A stretch of 64,000 nucleotides of DNA from Anomaloglossus baeobatrachus (lineage: Eukaryota > Chordata > Amphibia > Anura > Aromobatidae). This document shows positions 20,191-31,798 of the stretch, piece after piece (position 1 is the first letter of the stretch; each line of letters begins with the position of its first letter). The notes under the pieces are model-generated. The model did no database searches and had not been told where the DNA came from. It worked only from the letters and a program-made list of their open reading frames with translations. Location: assembly GCF_048569485.1 (NCBI RefSeq), contig NC_134355.1:556972642-557036641 (forward strand). Direction: 5' to 3'. The position numbers and the translations under genes are program-made.

Positions 20191-20716
20191 TCTGAATGCA
20201 AATGCACCCAGCAGTGAAGACTAGGTGATGCCGTGGACAGCAACATGGCGCCTGACGATCTAGTATAATATATCATGCAGCATGATGCCACCTTGACAGT
20301 TTTCATCTCTGCCATGAGAAGCTTAGAAGAGGTGCAGAACAAAGGCCGATTCCTAGGGTTTATCTCTGAGCCACTGCCTCAGCTGAAATATTCAGCAATC
20401 TCACAGACAATAAGGAGAAGAGAGATAAGGAACAATCTGATAAAAGCAATCTGCAATCAAATACCGCCACCAGGAAGCACAGAGCCCCTGAAAAACGGAC
20501 ACGTGTCCATAAGAGTCCTGTATTGACAGTATAGCATGTATTTGTATTAGGCTGGGCTCACATAGGGCTTTCTGCTATGCTCAGTGACCCCGTAGAGGGT
20601 TATGTCCGAATCCTCCTGTAAACGGGATTCAGACGTATGCGCTGACGGGCCATTGACTATAATGGTGCAGATGGCGTCACCGTGTGCTCTGTCATGCACC
20701 ACTTTCAGCCATATAA

Positions 20717-21055
20717 GGCTATGTGTCCACGGTAGAATGTTGCTGCGGATTTTTCTGCATGAAAATCCGCGACTTTCGCAGCAAATCCGCACCTTTTTTT
20801 TGCCGCGGATTTACCGCGAAATTGCCGCGGATTTTGATGCGGATTTTTTTTTTTCCCCCCATTCTATAGCCAAAATCCGCAACAATAATTGACATGCTGC
20901 AGATTTTTCCGGATCAAAATCCGCGGCAAATCCGCCACGGAAAAATCCGCAGCATGGACACAGCATTTCCAAAATGCCATTGAAATGGCTTGGAAGTGCC
21001 GCAGCTGCAGATTTTCGGAAAATCCGCGGCTTTTCCGCAGCGTGGGCACATAGCC
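20717..21055. mobile_element. PIF/Harbinger-like MITE, relative of 15,030-15,432
   Basis: Ends GGCTATGTGTCCACGGTAG and, in reverse complement, GGCTATGTGCCCACGCTG are flanked by TAA at 20,714-20,716 and 21,056-21,058. The interior is dominated by AAATCCGC and GCGGATTT motifs on both strands, giving strong hairpin potential. Confidence 0.85.
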
Positions 21056-21058
21056 TAA

Positions 21059-22490
21059 GCCTAAACGAGGTGGCACTGAAATGTAGAGGTCAATGTGAGA
21101 TCTTCCACCTGCAGCATGTAGCATCCTCAACCATAAAGCGATGCTTGTAATGACAGGCTGCTGCTACAGACAATTTCGGCCTAGGTGTCCGTATGTTACA
21201 TGGATAGCATATAACAGCACACGCACCAATAGAAGTCAATGGGGAGTTCAGAGGAATGTTTTTACACAGGTAAAAAATATATTAAGGCTCTGTTCACACA
21301 ACGGTGAATTTTTTAATGTTGCAGAATTTCTCCACCTATAGGAAAATTACGTTACTCGTGTTTTTATTGCATTTTTTTACGCTGCAAATTTTGTCTCTTG
21401 TTGGTATGTCATGTTTTCAATAAAGTTGCTTTGTTTTTGATACTTACTGGCATTTGGCTTTCACAAAACTTTATTGATACAGTCAATCCATACAGGTAAA
21501 CAATGTGTATTGTTCAGCTGTGGATTTTCCGCCTCTAATGCAATACTATGGGGAAAATCTGCCCAGAAAACAGAGTACCCGCAGGAGAAATTGACATGTG
21601 GATCTGGAACACGCACTGATGACAGCACAGATGCCGTATGGAGGACAATGCAGAAGGAAAGTCTGGATGACAACTCTGCACATGCCTGTCTGAGCCCGGC
21701 CTAATCTGTGCACAGAGGAATCCCAATGACAGGAACATAATATATTAACATCATTAAAATCATGATTACTCAGAGGCTAGACATTTAGGACAGGGGTATC
21801 TGGTAATTTGGGTTGTCTAGGATGAATGGGGCAATGTGGCTGTATAACAGCAAGTGAGATCTCATCTACAAAGTGACTGCTGCCAAAAATGCAGACCTGC
21901 TGGACTAGTCATAGGCTGCAGGTTGCACACGGACACCGTAGGCCACAGCGGAGAGTGTGTGTGATTGTCACTTACTAAAGGACTTGGTTGTGATTTTGGT
22001 TGCTTTATCGCCAAATCAGAGCTTCATTCAACAAGTCACAGACAGATGATGACTTTAATGTTATGGAATCAAAGTCTATGTGCAGCCCGGACCCAAGCGC
22101 CCTCTAGAACACAACATCCGGTGTACACACATGGACGGGTGGAACATATTAAGACGTCGCCCCAGGAGAACTCCTGGAGTTTTGCTACTAGGTCCGGATA
22201 CCGTGCATGGCAGGTTCTGTTACTATAGAAGATTTCAGATCAATCAAATTCTGATTGTAGCAAACGCAGAACAAGTGAATATTTGTATAGATCACAGGAA
22301 ACCACCGACAACCAGTCCTGAACTCCTGGAGCAGTGGTGACAACCAGAGAGGAAATCACTAAATTAAATAAGAAAAGTTGTCAGATAGTTCCCAATTGCC
22401 TAAAGGTGACAAGCTTAAAAAAAAAAAAAAAAGAAAGAGAGAAGCCAACTGTTTTTTTTACTAACTGGAGAATCATAATGATAGCAGTTA
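21059..22490. other. no gene recognised; fragment shared with 61,200/62,410
   Basis: About 21,290-21,430 (ATGTTGCAGAATTTCTCCAC through GGTATGTCATG) resembles the sequence flanking the MITE at 61,227-62,405, so it is an interspersed repeat. A poly-A run lies near 22,419. No credible coding frame. Confidence 0.4.
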
Positions 22491-22496
22491 AAGGGT

Positions 22497-22856
22497 TATT
22501 CCCATCTTCAAGATCCTCTCCCAATATGTAGTAGATGTAATAATAATAATAATAATATTAGCAAATACTTCTAAATAGATATGAAGTATAGTTCTCCTGA
22601 TATACCCATGTCTCTTACCTCGTGTGCAGGGCATTACAGGAGTTTAGGTATTCAAGGTTATGGCCACGCATATAGGGACAGTTAGTTGGAAGTGGTCGTA
22701 ATCATGGATACCTAAGCTACTGTAATGCCCTGCACATGAGGTAAGTGACAAAGCTTATCAGGAAAATTAGACTGCATTTCTAACTGGAGGTATTTACTAA
22801 TATTATTTTTATTATTACACCTACTAAATGTTGGGATAGAATCTTGGAAATTGGAC
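22497..22856. mobile_element. long-hairpin MITE
   Basis: The left arm TTCCCATCTTCAAGATCCTC and the right arm, in reverse complement TTTCCAAGATTCTATCCCAA, pair along the element. The pairing includes TAATAATAATATTAG and a central CTTACCTCGTGTGCAGGGCA / CTTACCTCATGTGCAGGGCA pair. No target duplication was assigned. Confidence 0.7.
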
Positions 22857-22881
22857 TAAACCATTAATAAAAGTTAAGTGA

Positions 22882-23436
22882 TGCCGGCGACACACGGTAC
22901 GATCGTGCGATTGCACGAGCGATCGTACCCGCCCCCGTCGTTTGTGCGTCACGGGCAATTAGTTGCCCGTGGCGCACAAAGTCGTTAACCCCCGTCACAC
23001 GCACTTACCTCCCTCACGTCGTCGCTGTGGGCAGCGAACATCCTCTTCCTGAAGGGGGAGGGACGTTCGGAGTCACAGCGACGTCCCACAGCGGCCGGCC
23101 AATAGAAGCGGAGGGGCGGAGATGAGCGGGACGTAAACATCCCGCCGACCTCCTTCCTTTCCGCATTGCCGACGGCCGCAGATAAGCTGCAGTTCATTGT
23201 TCCTGGGGTGTCACACGGAGCGATGTGTGCTGCCTCGGGAACGATGAACAACCGGAGCACAGAAGGAGGACCGACATTTTGAAAAGGAACGATGTGTCAA
23301 CGAGCAACGATAAGGTGAGTATTTCTGCTCGTTCACAGTCGTTCGGAGGTGTCACACACTACGATATCTCTGACGATGCCGGATGTGCGTCACTAACAAC
23401 GTGACTCCCAATATATCGTACCGTGTGCCGCCGGCA
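22882..23436. mobile_element. MITE of the CCAAT/GC-box-core family, copy 3
   Basis: Ends TGCCGGCGACACACGGTACG and, in reverse complement, TGCCGGCGGCACACGGTACG are flanked by TGA at 22,879-22,881 and 23,437-23,439. The core at about 23,097-23,150 repeats GGCCAATAGAAGCGGAGG, then GGCGGAGATGAGCGGG. Its termini differ from those of copies 1 and 4 although the core is the same. Confidence 0.85.
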
Positions 23437-23439
23437 TGA

Positions 23440-24024
23440 TTACATCTTATGGCTCATAATTATATATATGATAGATAGAGAGAGATATTAAGTATAATTT
23501 ACTGTGAGCTGTAAATTGAGGATATGTACACTGGATAAAACGAAGTCTTCCATTAATAAGGGATTGTTAAGGAACTAGTGGACTACGAGTCACATGCCAA
23601 ACACCTAATGCAAGTCTTTTGGGTTGGGGGGGGACACAACACACAGCTGCCATTTGCCTCTACATTCCATATTTGACAGACTGATAGGAGAAGCTGGAGA
23701 ATTCTACTATATATTTTTTTGCATATGGGAAAACCCGGTGACTGACCCAACACTGAAGAAAACCTGATCAATGGAAACGATGAAATTCGGACATTTTTTT
23801 GCTCATGAGAGAAATGACTGAGTTGTGAATGAGCCCCTAGTTCTGTAATCTGGATTACCGGGCTCCTATGTCATACATGATGCTGCGGTTCTATAACAGC
23901 GGAGTAATCACAATCCCAGCGTGGCTCGCAACTCATCAGTGAGTGGTAATACAGAGCATAAGTCCTGTAACGCAGCAGACACAGGCACTGACTGGAGGGA
24001 GACGGGACTGATAGAAGTTACTAA
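23440..24024. other. no recognisable gene
   Basis: A short TATA/GATA-type simple repeat lies at about 23,458-23,490. The rest is unassigned. Confidence 0.45.
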
Positions 24025-24735
24025 ACTCCATATAATGTGTGAGCCCCGTATATGATGGGCAGACACTGTATATAGGACACTGATACCATATAATTATGTG
24101 TGACCCCCATAGATGATGGTCGGACACTGTATATAGGACACTAATACCATATAATCATGTGTGACCCCCATATATGATGGGCGGACACTGTATATAGAAC
24201 ACTAATACCATATAATCATGTGTGACCCCCATATATGATGGGCGGACACTGTATATAGGACACTAATACCATATAATTATGTGTGACCCCCATATATGAT
24301 GAGCGGACACTGTATATAGGACACTAATACCATATAATCATGTGTGACCCCCATATATGATGATCTGACACTGTATATAGGACACTAATACCATATAATT
24401 ATGTGTGACCCCCATATATGATAGGCAGACACTGTATATAGGACACATACTCCATATAATCATGTGTGACCCCCCATATATGATGAGCGGACACTGTATA
24501 TAGGACACATACTCCATATAATCATGTGTGACCCCCATATATAATGGGCGGACACTGTATATAGGACACAGACTCTATATATTTATGTGTGACCCCCATA
24601 TATGATGAGCGGACACTGTATATAGGACATAGACTCCATATAATTATGTGTGACCCCGATATATAACGGGCGGACACTGTATATAGAACACTAATACCAT
24701 ATGATCATGTGTGACCCCCATATATGATGGACGGA
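24025..24735. repeat. 61-bp minisatellite, about 12 copies
   Basis: Unit boundaries can be followed through CGGACACTGTATATAGGACA and TGTGTGACCCCCATATATGA. Spacing between successive units is 61 bp in the clearest part, with slightly shorter variants towards the right. No gene. Confidence 0.9.
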
Positions 24736-24839
24736 CAGTCACCTTTACACGTCTGATGTGACATCACACGGATGATCGGCAGCAGCTCATCACGGCAGGT
24801 GGGGATGAGAGGGTTAATGATTCCCCCGTTCATAATGCC

Positions 24840-25180
24840 CACCTGTGCCGGGGTCAGCCCAGCACGGCGCTGTCACGCAGTCACAGAGCCGCCAGTGCCC
24901 CGCTCCCGGTGCTTCACCCCCGATCTCCCCTCTTACCATTTCTGTTCCGGCGGAAAAGGAAGACACAGGTGACAACGACAGAGGTGAGACTGGAACAAGC
25001 GCTTCACCGGCGGCGCCCCGCCTACCCGTACTACGCCCCGCCCATCAATACACCTGCCGCGTGATCAGTCACACCCCTTTATGGAAGCCACGCCTACTCA
25101 TTATGAGACCCTAGTAACAACTCGCACGGAGTGTAAAGCGGCTCCTAGCAACAGGGTGACCTGGCCGCGCCCTCATTCCC
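24840..25180. promoter_or_regulatory. CpG-rich patch, candidate promoter or first exon
   Basis: CpG dinucleotides are dense here (about 21 in the 230 bp around 24,850-25,080) while most of the window is CpG-poor outside repeats. The patch has GC-box-like CCCCGCCC motifs (about 25,014-25,044) and ETS-like CCGGAA and GGAAAAGGAAG strings on the minus or plus strand. Read on the minus strand, ATG directly abuts a donor-like GTAAG near 24,936. On the plus strand GACAGAGGTGAGACTGG (about 24,978) also resembles a donor. No downstream exon is visible, so transcription is only a possibility. Confidence 0.35.
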
Positions 25181-25265
25181 CGCCTAACAACACCCACTTC
25201 CTTGTACCACGCACGAGTGTGCTCGGCCGCTCCCTGGGGTCAATGTGAGACGTGGGGCTTTACAG

Positions 25266-27012
25266 CCCAGGATGAGCAGGTGCAGCGCTTCCACATGGAG
25301 CGGGCCATGGTGTGAGCAGGTGCAGCGCCTCCACATGGAGCGGGCCATGGTGTGAGCAGGTGCAGCGCCTCCACATGGAGCGGGCCATGGTGTGAGCAGG
25401 TGCAGCGCCTCCACATGGAGCGGGCCATGGTGTGAGCAGGTGCAGCGCCTCCACATGGAGCGGGCCATGGTGTGAGCGGGTGCAGCGCCTCCACATGGAG
25501 CGGGCCATGGTGTGAGCGGGTGCAGCGCCTCCTCATGGAGCGGGCCATGGTGTGAGCAGGTGCAGCGCCTCCACATGGAGCGGGCCATGGTGTGAGCAGG
25601 TGCAGCGCCTCCACATGGAGCGGGCCATGGTGTGAGCAGGTGCAGCGCCTCCACATGGAGCGGGCCATGGTGTGAGCAGGTGCAGCGCCTCCACATGGAG
25701 CGGGCCATGGTGTGAGCAGGTGCAGCGCCTCCTCATGGAGCGGGCCATGGTGTGAGCAGGTGCAGCGCCTCCTCATGGAGCGGGCCATGGTGTGAGCAGG
25801 TGCAGCGCCTCCTCATGGAGCGGGCCATGGTGTGAGCGGGTGCAGCGCCTCCTCATGGAGCGGGCCATGGTGTGAGCAGGTGCAGCGCCTCCACATGGAG
25901 CGGGCCATGGTGTGAGCGGGTGCAGCGCCTCCTCATGGAGCGGGCCATGGTGTGAGCAGGTGCAGCGCCTCCACATGGAGCGGGCCATGGTGTGAGCAGG
26001 TGCAGCGCCTCCACATGGAGCGGGCCATGGTGTGAGCAGGTGCAGCGCCTCCACATGGAGCGGGCCATGGTGTGAGCAGGTGCAGCGCCTCCACATGGAG
26101 CGGGCCATGGTGTGAGCAGGTGCAGCGCCTCCACATGGAGCGGGCCATGGTGTGAGCGGGTGCAGCGCCTCCACATGGAGCGGGCCATGGTGTGAGCGGG
26201 TGCAGCGCCTCCTCATGGAGCGGGCCATGGTGTGAGCGGGTGCAGCGCCTCCACATGGAGCGGGCCATGGTGTGAGCAGGTGCAGCGCCTCCACATGGAG
26301 CGGGCCATGGTGTGAGCGGGTGCAGCGCCTCCACATGGAGCGGGCCATGGTGTGAGCGGGTGCAGCGCCTCCACATGGAGCGGGCCATGGTGTGAGCGGG
26401 TGCAGCGCCTCCACATGGAGCGGGCCATGGTGTGAGCGGGTGCAGCGCCTCCACATGGAGCGGGCCATGGTGTGAGCGGGTGCAGCGCCTCCACATGGAG
26501 CGGGCCATGGTGTGAGCAGGTGCAGCGCCTCCACATGGAGCGGGCCATGGTGTGAGCAGGTGCAGCGCCTCCACATGGAGCGGGCCATGGTGTGAGCAGG
26601 TGCAGCGCCTCCACATGGAGCGGGCCATGGTGTGAGCAGGTGCAGCGCCTCCACATGGAGCGGGCCATGGTGTGAGCAGGTGCAGCGCCTCCTCATGGAG
26701 CGGGCCATGGTGTGAGCAGGTGCAGCGTCTCCACATGGAGCGGGCCATGGTGTGAGCAGGTGCAGCGCCTCCACATGGAGCGGGCCATGGTGTGAGCGGG
26801 TGCAGCGCCTCCTCATGGAGCGGGCCATGGTGTGAGCGGGTGCAGCGCCTCCACATGGAGCGGGCCATGGTGTGAGCGGGTGCAGCGCCTCCACATGGAG
26901 CGGGCCATGGTGTGAGCGGGTGCAGCGCCTCCACATGGAGCGGGCCATGGTGTGAGCAGGTGCAGCGCCTCCACATGGAGCGGGCCATGGTGTGAGCAGG
27001 TGCAGCGTCTCC
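25266..27012. repeat. 40-bp minisatellite, about 44 copies
   Basis: The head-to-tail unit is 40 bp and contains GGTGCAGCGCC, then CCACATGGAGCGGGCCATGG, then TGTGAGCA. Units are nearly identical. Most variation is at two sites, GAGCAGG/GAGCGGG and CCACATGG/CCTCATGG. All three minus frames stay open through the array, giving open frames up to 431 codons that are products of the repeat and not genes. Confidence 0.95.
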
Positions 27013-27262
27013 ATGACGGGAGTGCCCCTGAGGTGGTGGGCAGTAGGGTTACATGCCACACATACCAATGAGAGGAGCCATGGAGAACGTGTGCCCCGCC
27101 TGTATGGTATAATTACAGGGTGCTATTAGAGTTATAAGGGCACTATGTGAGCACAGCCCTAGCCGTCAGGTGTAGGCTGTGGGGGTGACATAATGGAGGT
27201 GAATGGGTCACCCTGGGCTGCCGAGACAACGGGCTGCAAAAAGATGGCTCTGTTAGGACTTG
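27013..27262. other. no recognisable feature
   Basis: Short non-coding interval between the minisatellite and an LTR. Confidence 0.5.
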
Positions 27263-28308
27263 TGTGACGCCCTGGACTAGCCAGGTAGTCACAGGTGGGC
27301 CCTTGCATAACACCAGTCCCACACAGGTAACACCAGCCAAACACTGGCTCCTCCCTCATTGGGGCGGAGCCAGGCGGTTGGCACGCCCACCGAGGAGTCC
27401 AGAAGGCCTGAGGCAGGAAACCGGTCAGTCAAGTTTAGTCAGTTTTGAGGAGTGGAGTCGGAGAGTTCAAGTGCAGCAGACTAACAACAGGTGTCTGGGT
27501 CGGAGCCCAGTCACCTCTGGCTAGGAGGCAGACGGTGGCCTTAGCCTGCAGGAGTCGGGAAGACGGCCAGATGGAACCGAGACAGGGTAGTGGCCCGCCG
27601 GTACCGAACCGGGGAACCGACTGGCACCCGGAGCACACAGGAGGGTACACAGACCCTGAAACGAGGTCCAGAAGCCACTGGACTGAGTTAATTCACTGAT
27701 TGAGGTCTGAACTATAGGTCCTTTCCCACCCAAGTCTCGACTGAAGACAACAGCCCACCGAGGGGGATAGAAAGTCACCGCACAGGCAGAGAGATCCCAT
27801 TGACTGTATGTTTGTGTGAGTGGAAACCGGAATTGAACCCGGGATAAGTACTACACCTGGGGCCGCAACATTTTACAGTGATCACCGCATTTTTGTTATG
27901 CATTAAACCCAAACATTATTTCTTCCCTTTATGGGCGGCGCAGCAACTTCAATGTTTCAAACTTGCCGACTCAGACTCATTAGTGACGCCGTCGCTCCGT
28001 GCTTCGGCGCTCCCAGGGGACTGCCATTCCCCCGTCATCCACCTGGGGCTCGCTCCGCATGTGGGGAGCGACACCATCCTGGCTGCCATAACACCTGCCC
28101 CGGTAAGGAATTCTGCATCTGCGGCTACTCCCTGGCCGCATACCACAGGTGGCGTCATGACAAACTTTCCCCAACACTCCACTTTCCCCACCATTTACTG
28201 TACGCCTCGGGGCAACGGAACCGGGCAAGGCCATCTGTGACATCTCCTGACCCGACCCGCAATGGCCCAGCAACGAGTAGGTAACCACCTGCCTCATGGG
28301 GTGCTACA
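27263..28308 (+). repeat. LTR (probably solo), plus orientation, related to the element at 3,058
   Basis: It begins TGTGACGCCCTGGACTAGCC, close to the LTR start at 3,058. It shares GTAGTGGCCCGCCGGTACCG, the CCACCGAGGAGTCC region and GACAACAGC with that family, in the same order. No internal region or second copy adjoins it. The right border, placed at GTGCTACA, is a guess and no flanking duplication was found. Confidence 0.6.
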
Positions 28309-28610
28309 TAAACGTGTTCGACAAAAAAAACGCAGTCAGAATACATGCATCTTGACCGCATTTTCCCCGCTTTTTCATTGCGTTTTGGACAGTGCGTTTT
28401 GAGATTGAGAAGTCAATGAGTGGAAAATGTTCACAAAACGCGATGAAGTGACATGCTGCTTTTTTCTTTTTAGGTTACCATTTTGACAAATATTTGTCAA
28501 ACAAAATGCTGCCTAAAAAAAAAGGCAACATGCACATGGAATTTTTGATTTCTCATAGACTTTGCTGGGGAAGCAAAACGCATGCATTTTGTCAATGACA
28601 CAGTGCAGTT
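28309..28610. repeat. possible MITE fragment split by the next element
   Basis: Contains several AACGC/GCGTT motifs (AACGCAGTCAGAATACATGC near 28,329; AAACGCATGCATTTTGTC near 28,576) of the kind found near MITE ends. The element at 28,614 sits inside it. No confident boundaries. Confidence 0.3.
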
Positions 28611-28613
28611 TAA

Positions 28614-29726
28614 GGCTATATTCACACGACCGTACCGTTTTTGCAGTGCGCAAAAAACGGTCCTGTTTTTTCACGGATGCATCCTTGTGACATCCGTTCC
28701 GTATACGGGCCGTGTGTCATCCGTGTGACTTCCGTTTTTTTTGTGGCCCACAAAAAGACATATATCATGTCCCACTCCCCTGCATTTTGTAATCTTGCAC
28801 CCTGTTATTTTAAATTAAATAAATTTAAAACAAAAAACGTGCGGCCCCTCCCATATTGAATCACCAGCAAAGGTAAAGCAGACAGTAGTGGTCTGGTATT
28901 CTCAGACTAGGGAGGTCCGCAGTTCTTGGACCCTCCCAAGCATAAGAATAGCAGGCCGCAGCTACCCCAGAAATGGCGCATCCATAAATGCGCCAATCCT
29001 GGTGCTTTTCCCCAGCTCATCCTGATGCCTCGCTGCAGTGGCAAACGGGGTAATATATGTGGTTGATACCAGATATGTAATGTCACCTGGCATCAAGCCC
29101 TGGGGTTAGTAATGTCACGGCGTCTATCAGATACCCGACAGCACAAACACAGACAGTAATAAAAAAAAAAATAATAGACGACAAACATATTTTTATTTGA
29201 AAAAACACTCCCCAACACATTCCCTCTTTCACCAATTTATTGGAAAGAATAATCAAATCCGGGTCAGGCGTAATCCAATAAGGGGGTCATGCTGACACAA
29301 TGCAGTGCGAGCATTTGCTGACACAATGCAGTGTGGGCATATGCTGGCATTGCAGTGCGGGCATATGCTGACACACTGCAGTGCGGGCAGCCGCTGGGCT
29401 GGTGCGGGAGCAGGACACAGACTGTAGGGTCACCCGACGGAGGTCACATGGAAGTGCTTCCGTGTGGCTTCCGGGGATTTTGCGGGCCCATTGACTTGTA
29501 TTGAGTCACAGTCCGTTGTTACGGAACAGAATAGGACATGTTCAATAATAACGGAATGGACATATGGCATCTGATGTGTTTTTTTTGTAGGATCGGATGC
29601 ACACAGAAGTGTTTCCGTGTGCCATCCGATCCTACACAGAAGACATTGAAAAGTTGGTGCTGTCAGTGGGTCCGCAAAAAAACAGGAACTGAACAGGACA
29701 GACGGAACGGTCGTCTAACTGAGCCC
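28614..29726. mobile_element. 1.1-kb PIF/Harbinger-like non-autonomous element
   Basis: Diverged inverted ends GGCTATATTCACACGACCGT and, in reverse complement, GGGCTCAGTTAGACGACCGT are flanked by TAA at 28,611-28,613 and 29,727-29,729. Inside, about 29,289-29,396 holds three to four tandem units of roughly 35 bp (GCTGACACAATGCAGTGCG). A poly-A run lies near 29,160. No transposase. Confidence 0.7.
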
Positions 29727-29858
29727 TAAAATGCAAGAAAAAAGCAACATGCGGACAGACCCTATGGCTCTGTGGGCTGTCCGAGAAAAAAGCACTAGGA
29801 CGTGACACACGGATATGTGACTGACGTCCAATGTACATTTTTCATGCCGATTGCATGT

Positions 29859-30010
29859 GGACAGCACGGTGGCCCCGTGGTCAGCTCTATTACTTTGCAG
29901 CACTGGGGTCTTGGGTTCAAATCCCACTAAGGACAATATTTAAGGAATTTGTGTGTTCTCCCTGACATCCTGATAGGGAATGTAGATTGTGGGGACAGTG
30001 ACATTCTGTA
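29859..30010 (+). mobile_element. tRNA-derived SINE, second copy
   Basis: ACAGCACGGTGGCCCCGTGG and GCACTGGGGTCTTGGGTTCA (box-B-like GGGTTCAAATCCC) match the copy at 2,701. Unlike that copy it keeps the tail region CTGATAGGGAATGTAGATTG, then GGGGACAGTGAC, typical of SINE tails shared with L2/CR1-type LINEs. Confidence 0.7.
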
Positions 30011-30379
30011 GCCGAGAGAACATGAATTATTAGCCCAGACCACTTTCTCCAGTGCGCTATGGTCTGGATCTGATGCCATTGGAGGCTGGATGGCGCTCAT
30101 GACTAGTCAGCAGCACAATATGCAGAAAGCTGCACTGCTCTGAGTGTCCTGACACCTATGTATATTCCACCAGTAGCTTTTTCAGAAATTTATGGTACAG
30201 TAGTTCTTGTATCGCATCGGTCCAGCCAGGCTTTGTCAATGAGCTCTGGGCACCCATGACACTTGCTGGGTCACCTGAAATCCTAGCAATAATAATAAAA
30301 AAAGGAGACCGTAACCACACCAAGGATTCCTTCTCTGCTTCTATGGTGTGATATACCCGAAAGGTGCAGGGTGAGTGAG
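30011..30379. other. no recognisable feature
   Basis: Non-coding sequence. Nothing identifiable. Confidence 0.5.
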
Positions 30380-30382
30380 TAA

Positions 30383-30942
30383 AGCCTGCTTTACATGTTG
30401 CAATTTCGCATACGATATCGTATGCGATTTGCAACGCCCCCATCATATGTGTGGCACGTTCAATTTGTTGAACGTGCCACACAAACGATTAACCCCCGTC
30501 ACACGTACTTACCCTTCCATACGACATCGATGTGGGCGGCGAACGTCCACTTCCTGGAGTGGGAGGGACGTTCGGCGTCACAGCGACGTCACGCGGCAGC
30601 CGGCCAATAGAAGCGGAGGGGCGGAGATGAGCGGGACGTAAACATCCCGCCCACCTCTTTCCTTCCGCATTGCCGGCGGGAGCCGCAGGACGCAGGTAAG
30701 ATCTGTTCAATGTTTCCGGGGTGTCACACACTGCGATGTGTGCTACCCCGGGTACGATGAACAACCTGACGTGCAATTCGTCAGGATTCAACAACGTGTA
30801 TGCGATGAACGTTTTAACGTTCAATCGCAATTGCACGTACCTGTCACACACTGCAATGTACCTTACAATGCCGGATGTGCGTCACTTACGACGTGACCCC
30901 GCCGACACATCGTAAGATATATTGTAGCGTGTAAAGCGGGCT
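30383..30942. mobile_element. MITE of the CCAAT/GC-box-core family, copy 4
   Basis: Ends AGCCTGCTTTACATGTTGC and, in reverse complement, AGCCCGCTTTACACGCTAC lie next to TAA (30,380-30,382) and TTA (30,943-30,945). The subterminal palindrome GCATACGATATCGTATGC differs from that of other copies. The core at about 30,602-30,655 is the family core. No protein. Confidence 0.85.
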
Positions 30943-30997
30943 TTAGACTGACAGTGATCTTTAACCCTCTCGGGACAATTAAGAAACCAATACCCTT

Positions 30998-31217
30998 CAA
31001 AGAAAGAAATCAGAAGGGCACTCACTGATGCAAAACACTTCTTTATTGTATCTTCATGTTACAAGCTGTGGTGTGGATGTGTGGGGGGTGCAGCTGTCAA
31101 GCAGTCCACTTGGTGCCCTCACCCCTCCACCCCCTGCACACCTGCACCACAGCTTGTAATATGAAGATACAGTAAAGAAGTGTTTTGCATCGTTGAGTGT
31201 CCCATTTCTTTCTTCGA
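30998..31217. repeat. palindromic repeat with 45-bp arms
   Basis: GATGCAAAACACTTCTTTAT and TCTTCATGTTACAAGCTGTG on the left are matched in reverse complement by CACAGCTTGTAATATGAAGA and GTAAAGAAGTGTTTTGCATC on the right. TTTCTTT/AAAGAAA stretches occur at the outer edges. A hairpin-type non-autonomous element is likely. Confidence 0.7.
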
Positions 31218-31343
31218 ACCTCACCCGAAATCCTTCCCCGGAGCACTTTTGACTTTTGTTAGGTACTAACCAATGCCTACTGGAGGCATTCCACAAGCCC
31301 TGATGTTTTGGAGATGCTGTATCCCAGTTGTTTAGTTTTCTAA

Positions 31344-31795
31344 GGGTAAGGACACAGGCGACTAAAACGGACCAAGTGGAATGCGATAAAAAAATCGCAT
31401 TTCACTCGGACCAATGTTACTCTATGGGCTCGCTCTCATGTGCGCTTTTTTTTTTTTCTTTCTCAGCCCTAATCTGACCGAGAAAACAGTCCCAGCATGC
31501 TGCGGGTGGAATCCGTTCTATTTACACTCGCACCCATACAAGTCTATGGGTGCGAGAGAAACATCACATTGCACTTGGATGACACCAGAGTGCAGTGCGA
31601 TAATCGCATCAGCTGATAATGGAGGAGATAGGGAGATTAGTGCCTCTTTCCTCTGCAGCTGGGCTCTGATCGCAGGATTGCATCATGCTATAATTACACT
31701 CGCAGCAGAATGGGAGCGGGGGGGTCATTAGCATTACGAAATAACGTATCCAATGGTCTCGCATCGGATGCTAAATGCCTGTGTGGCCTTAGCCT
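31344..31795. mobile_element. MITE
   Basis: The left end GGGTAAGGACACAGGCGAC and the right end, in reverse complement AGGCTAAGGCCACACAGGCA, are flanked by TAA on the left and TAA or TTA on the right. Internal ATCGCATT and GATCGCAGG motifs are repeated. No coding. Confidence 0.65.
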
Positions 31796-31798
31796 TAA

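Noticed and set aside
25184-27068. Long minus-strand open frames (up to 431 codons) of Ala/Pro/His/Arg-rich protein
   Set aside because: They are the 40-bp minisatellite read in three frames; the amino-acid repeat follows the DNA period and there is no non-repeat coding context.
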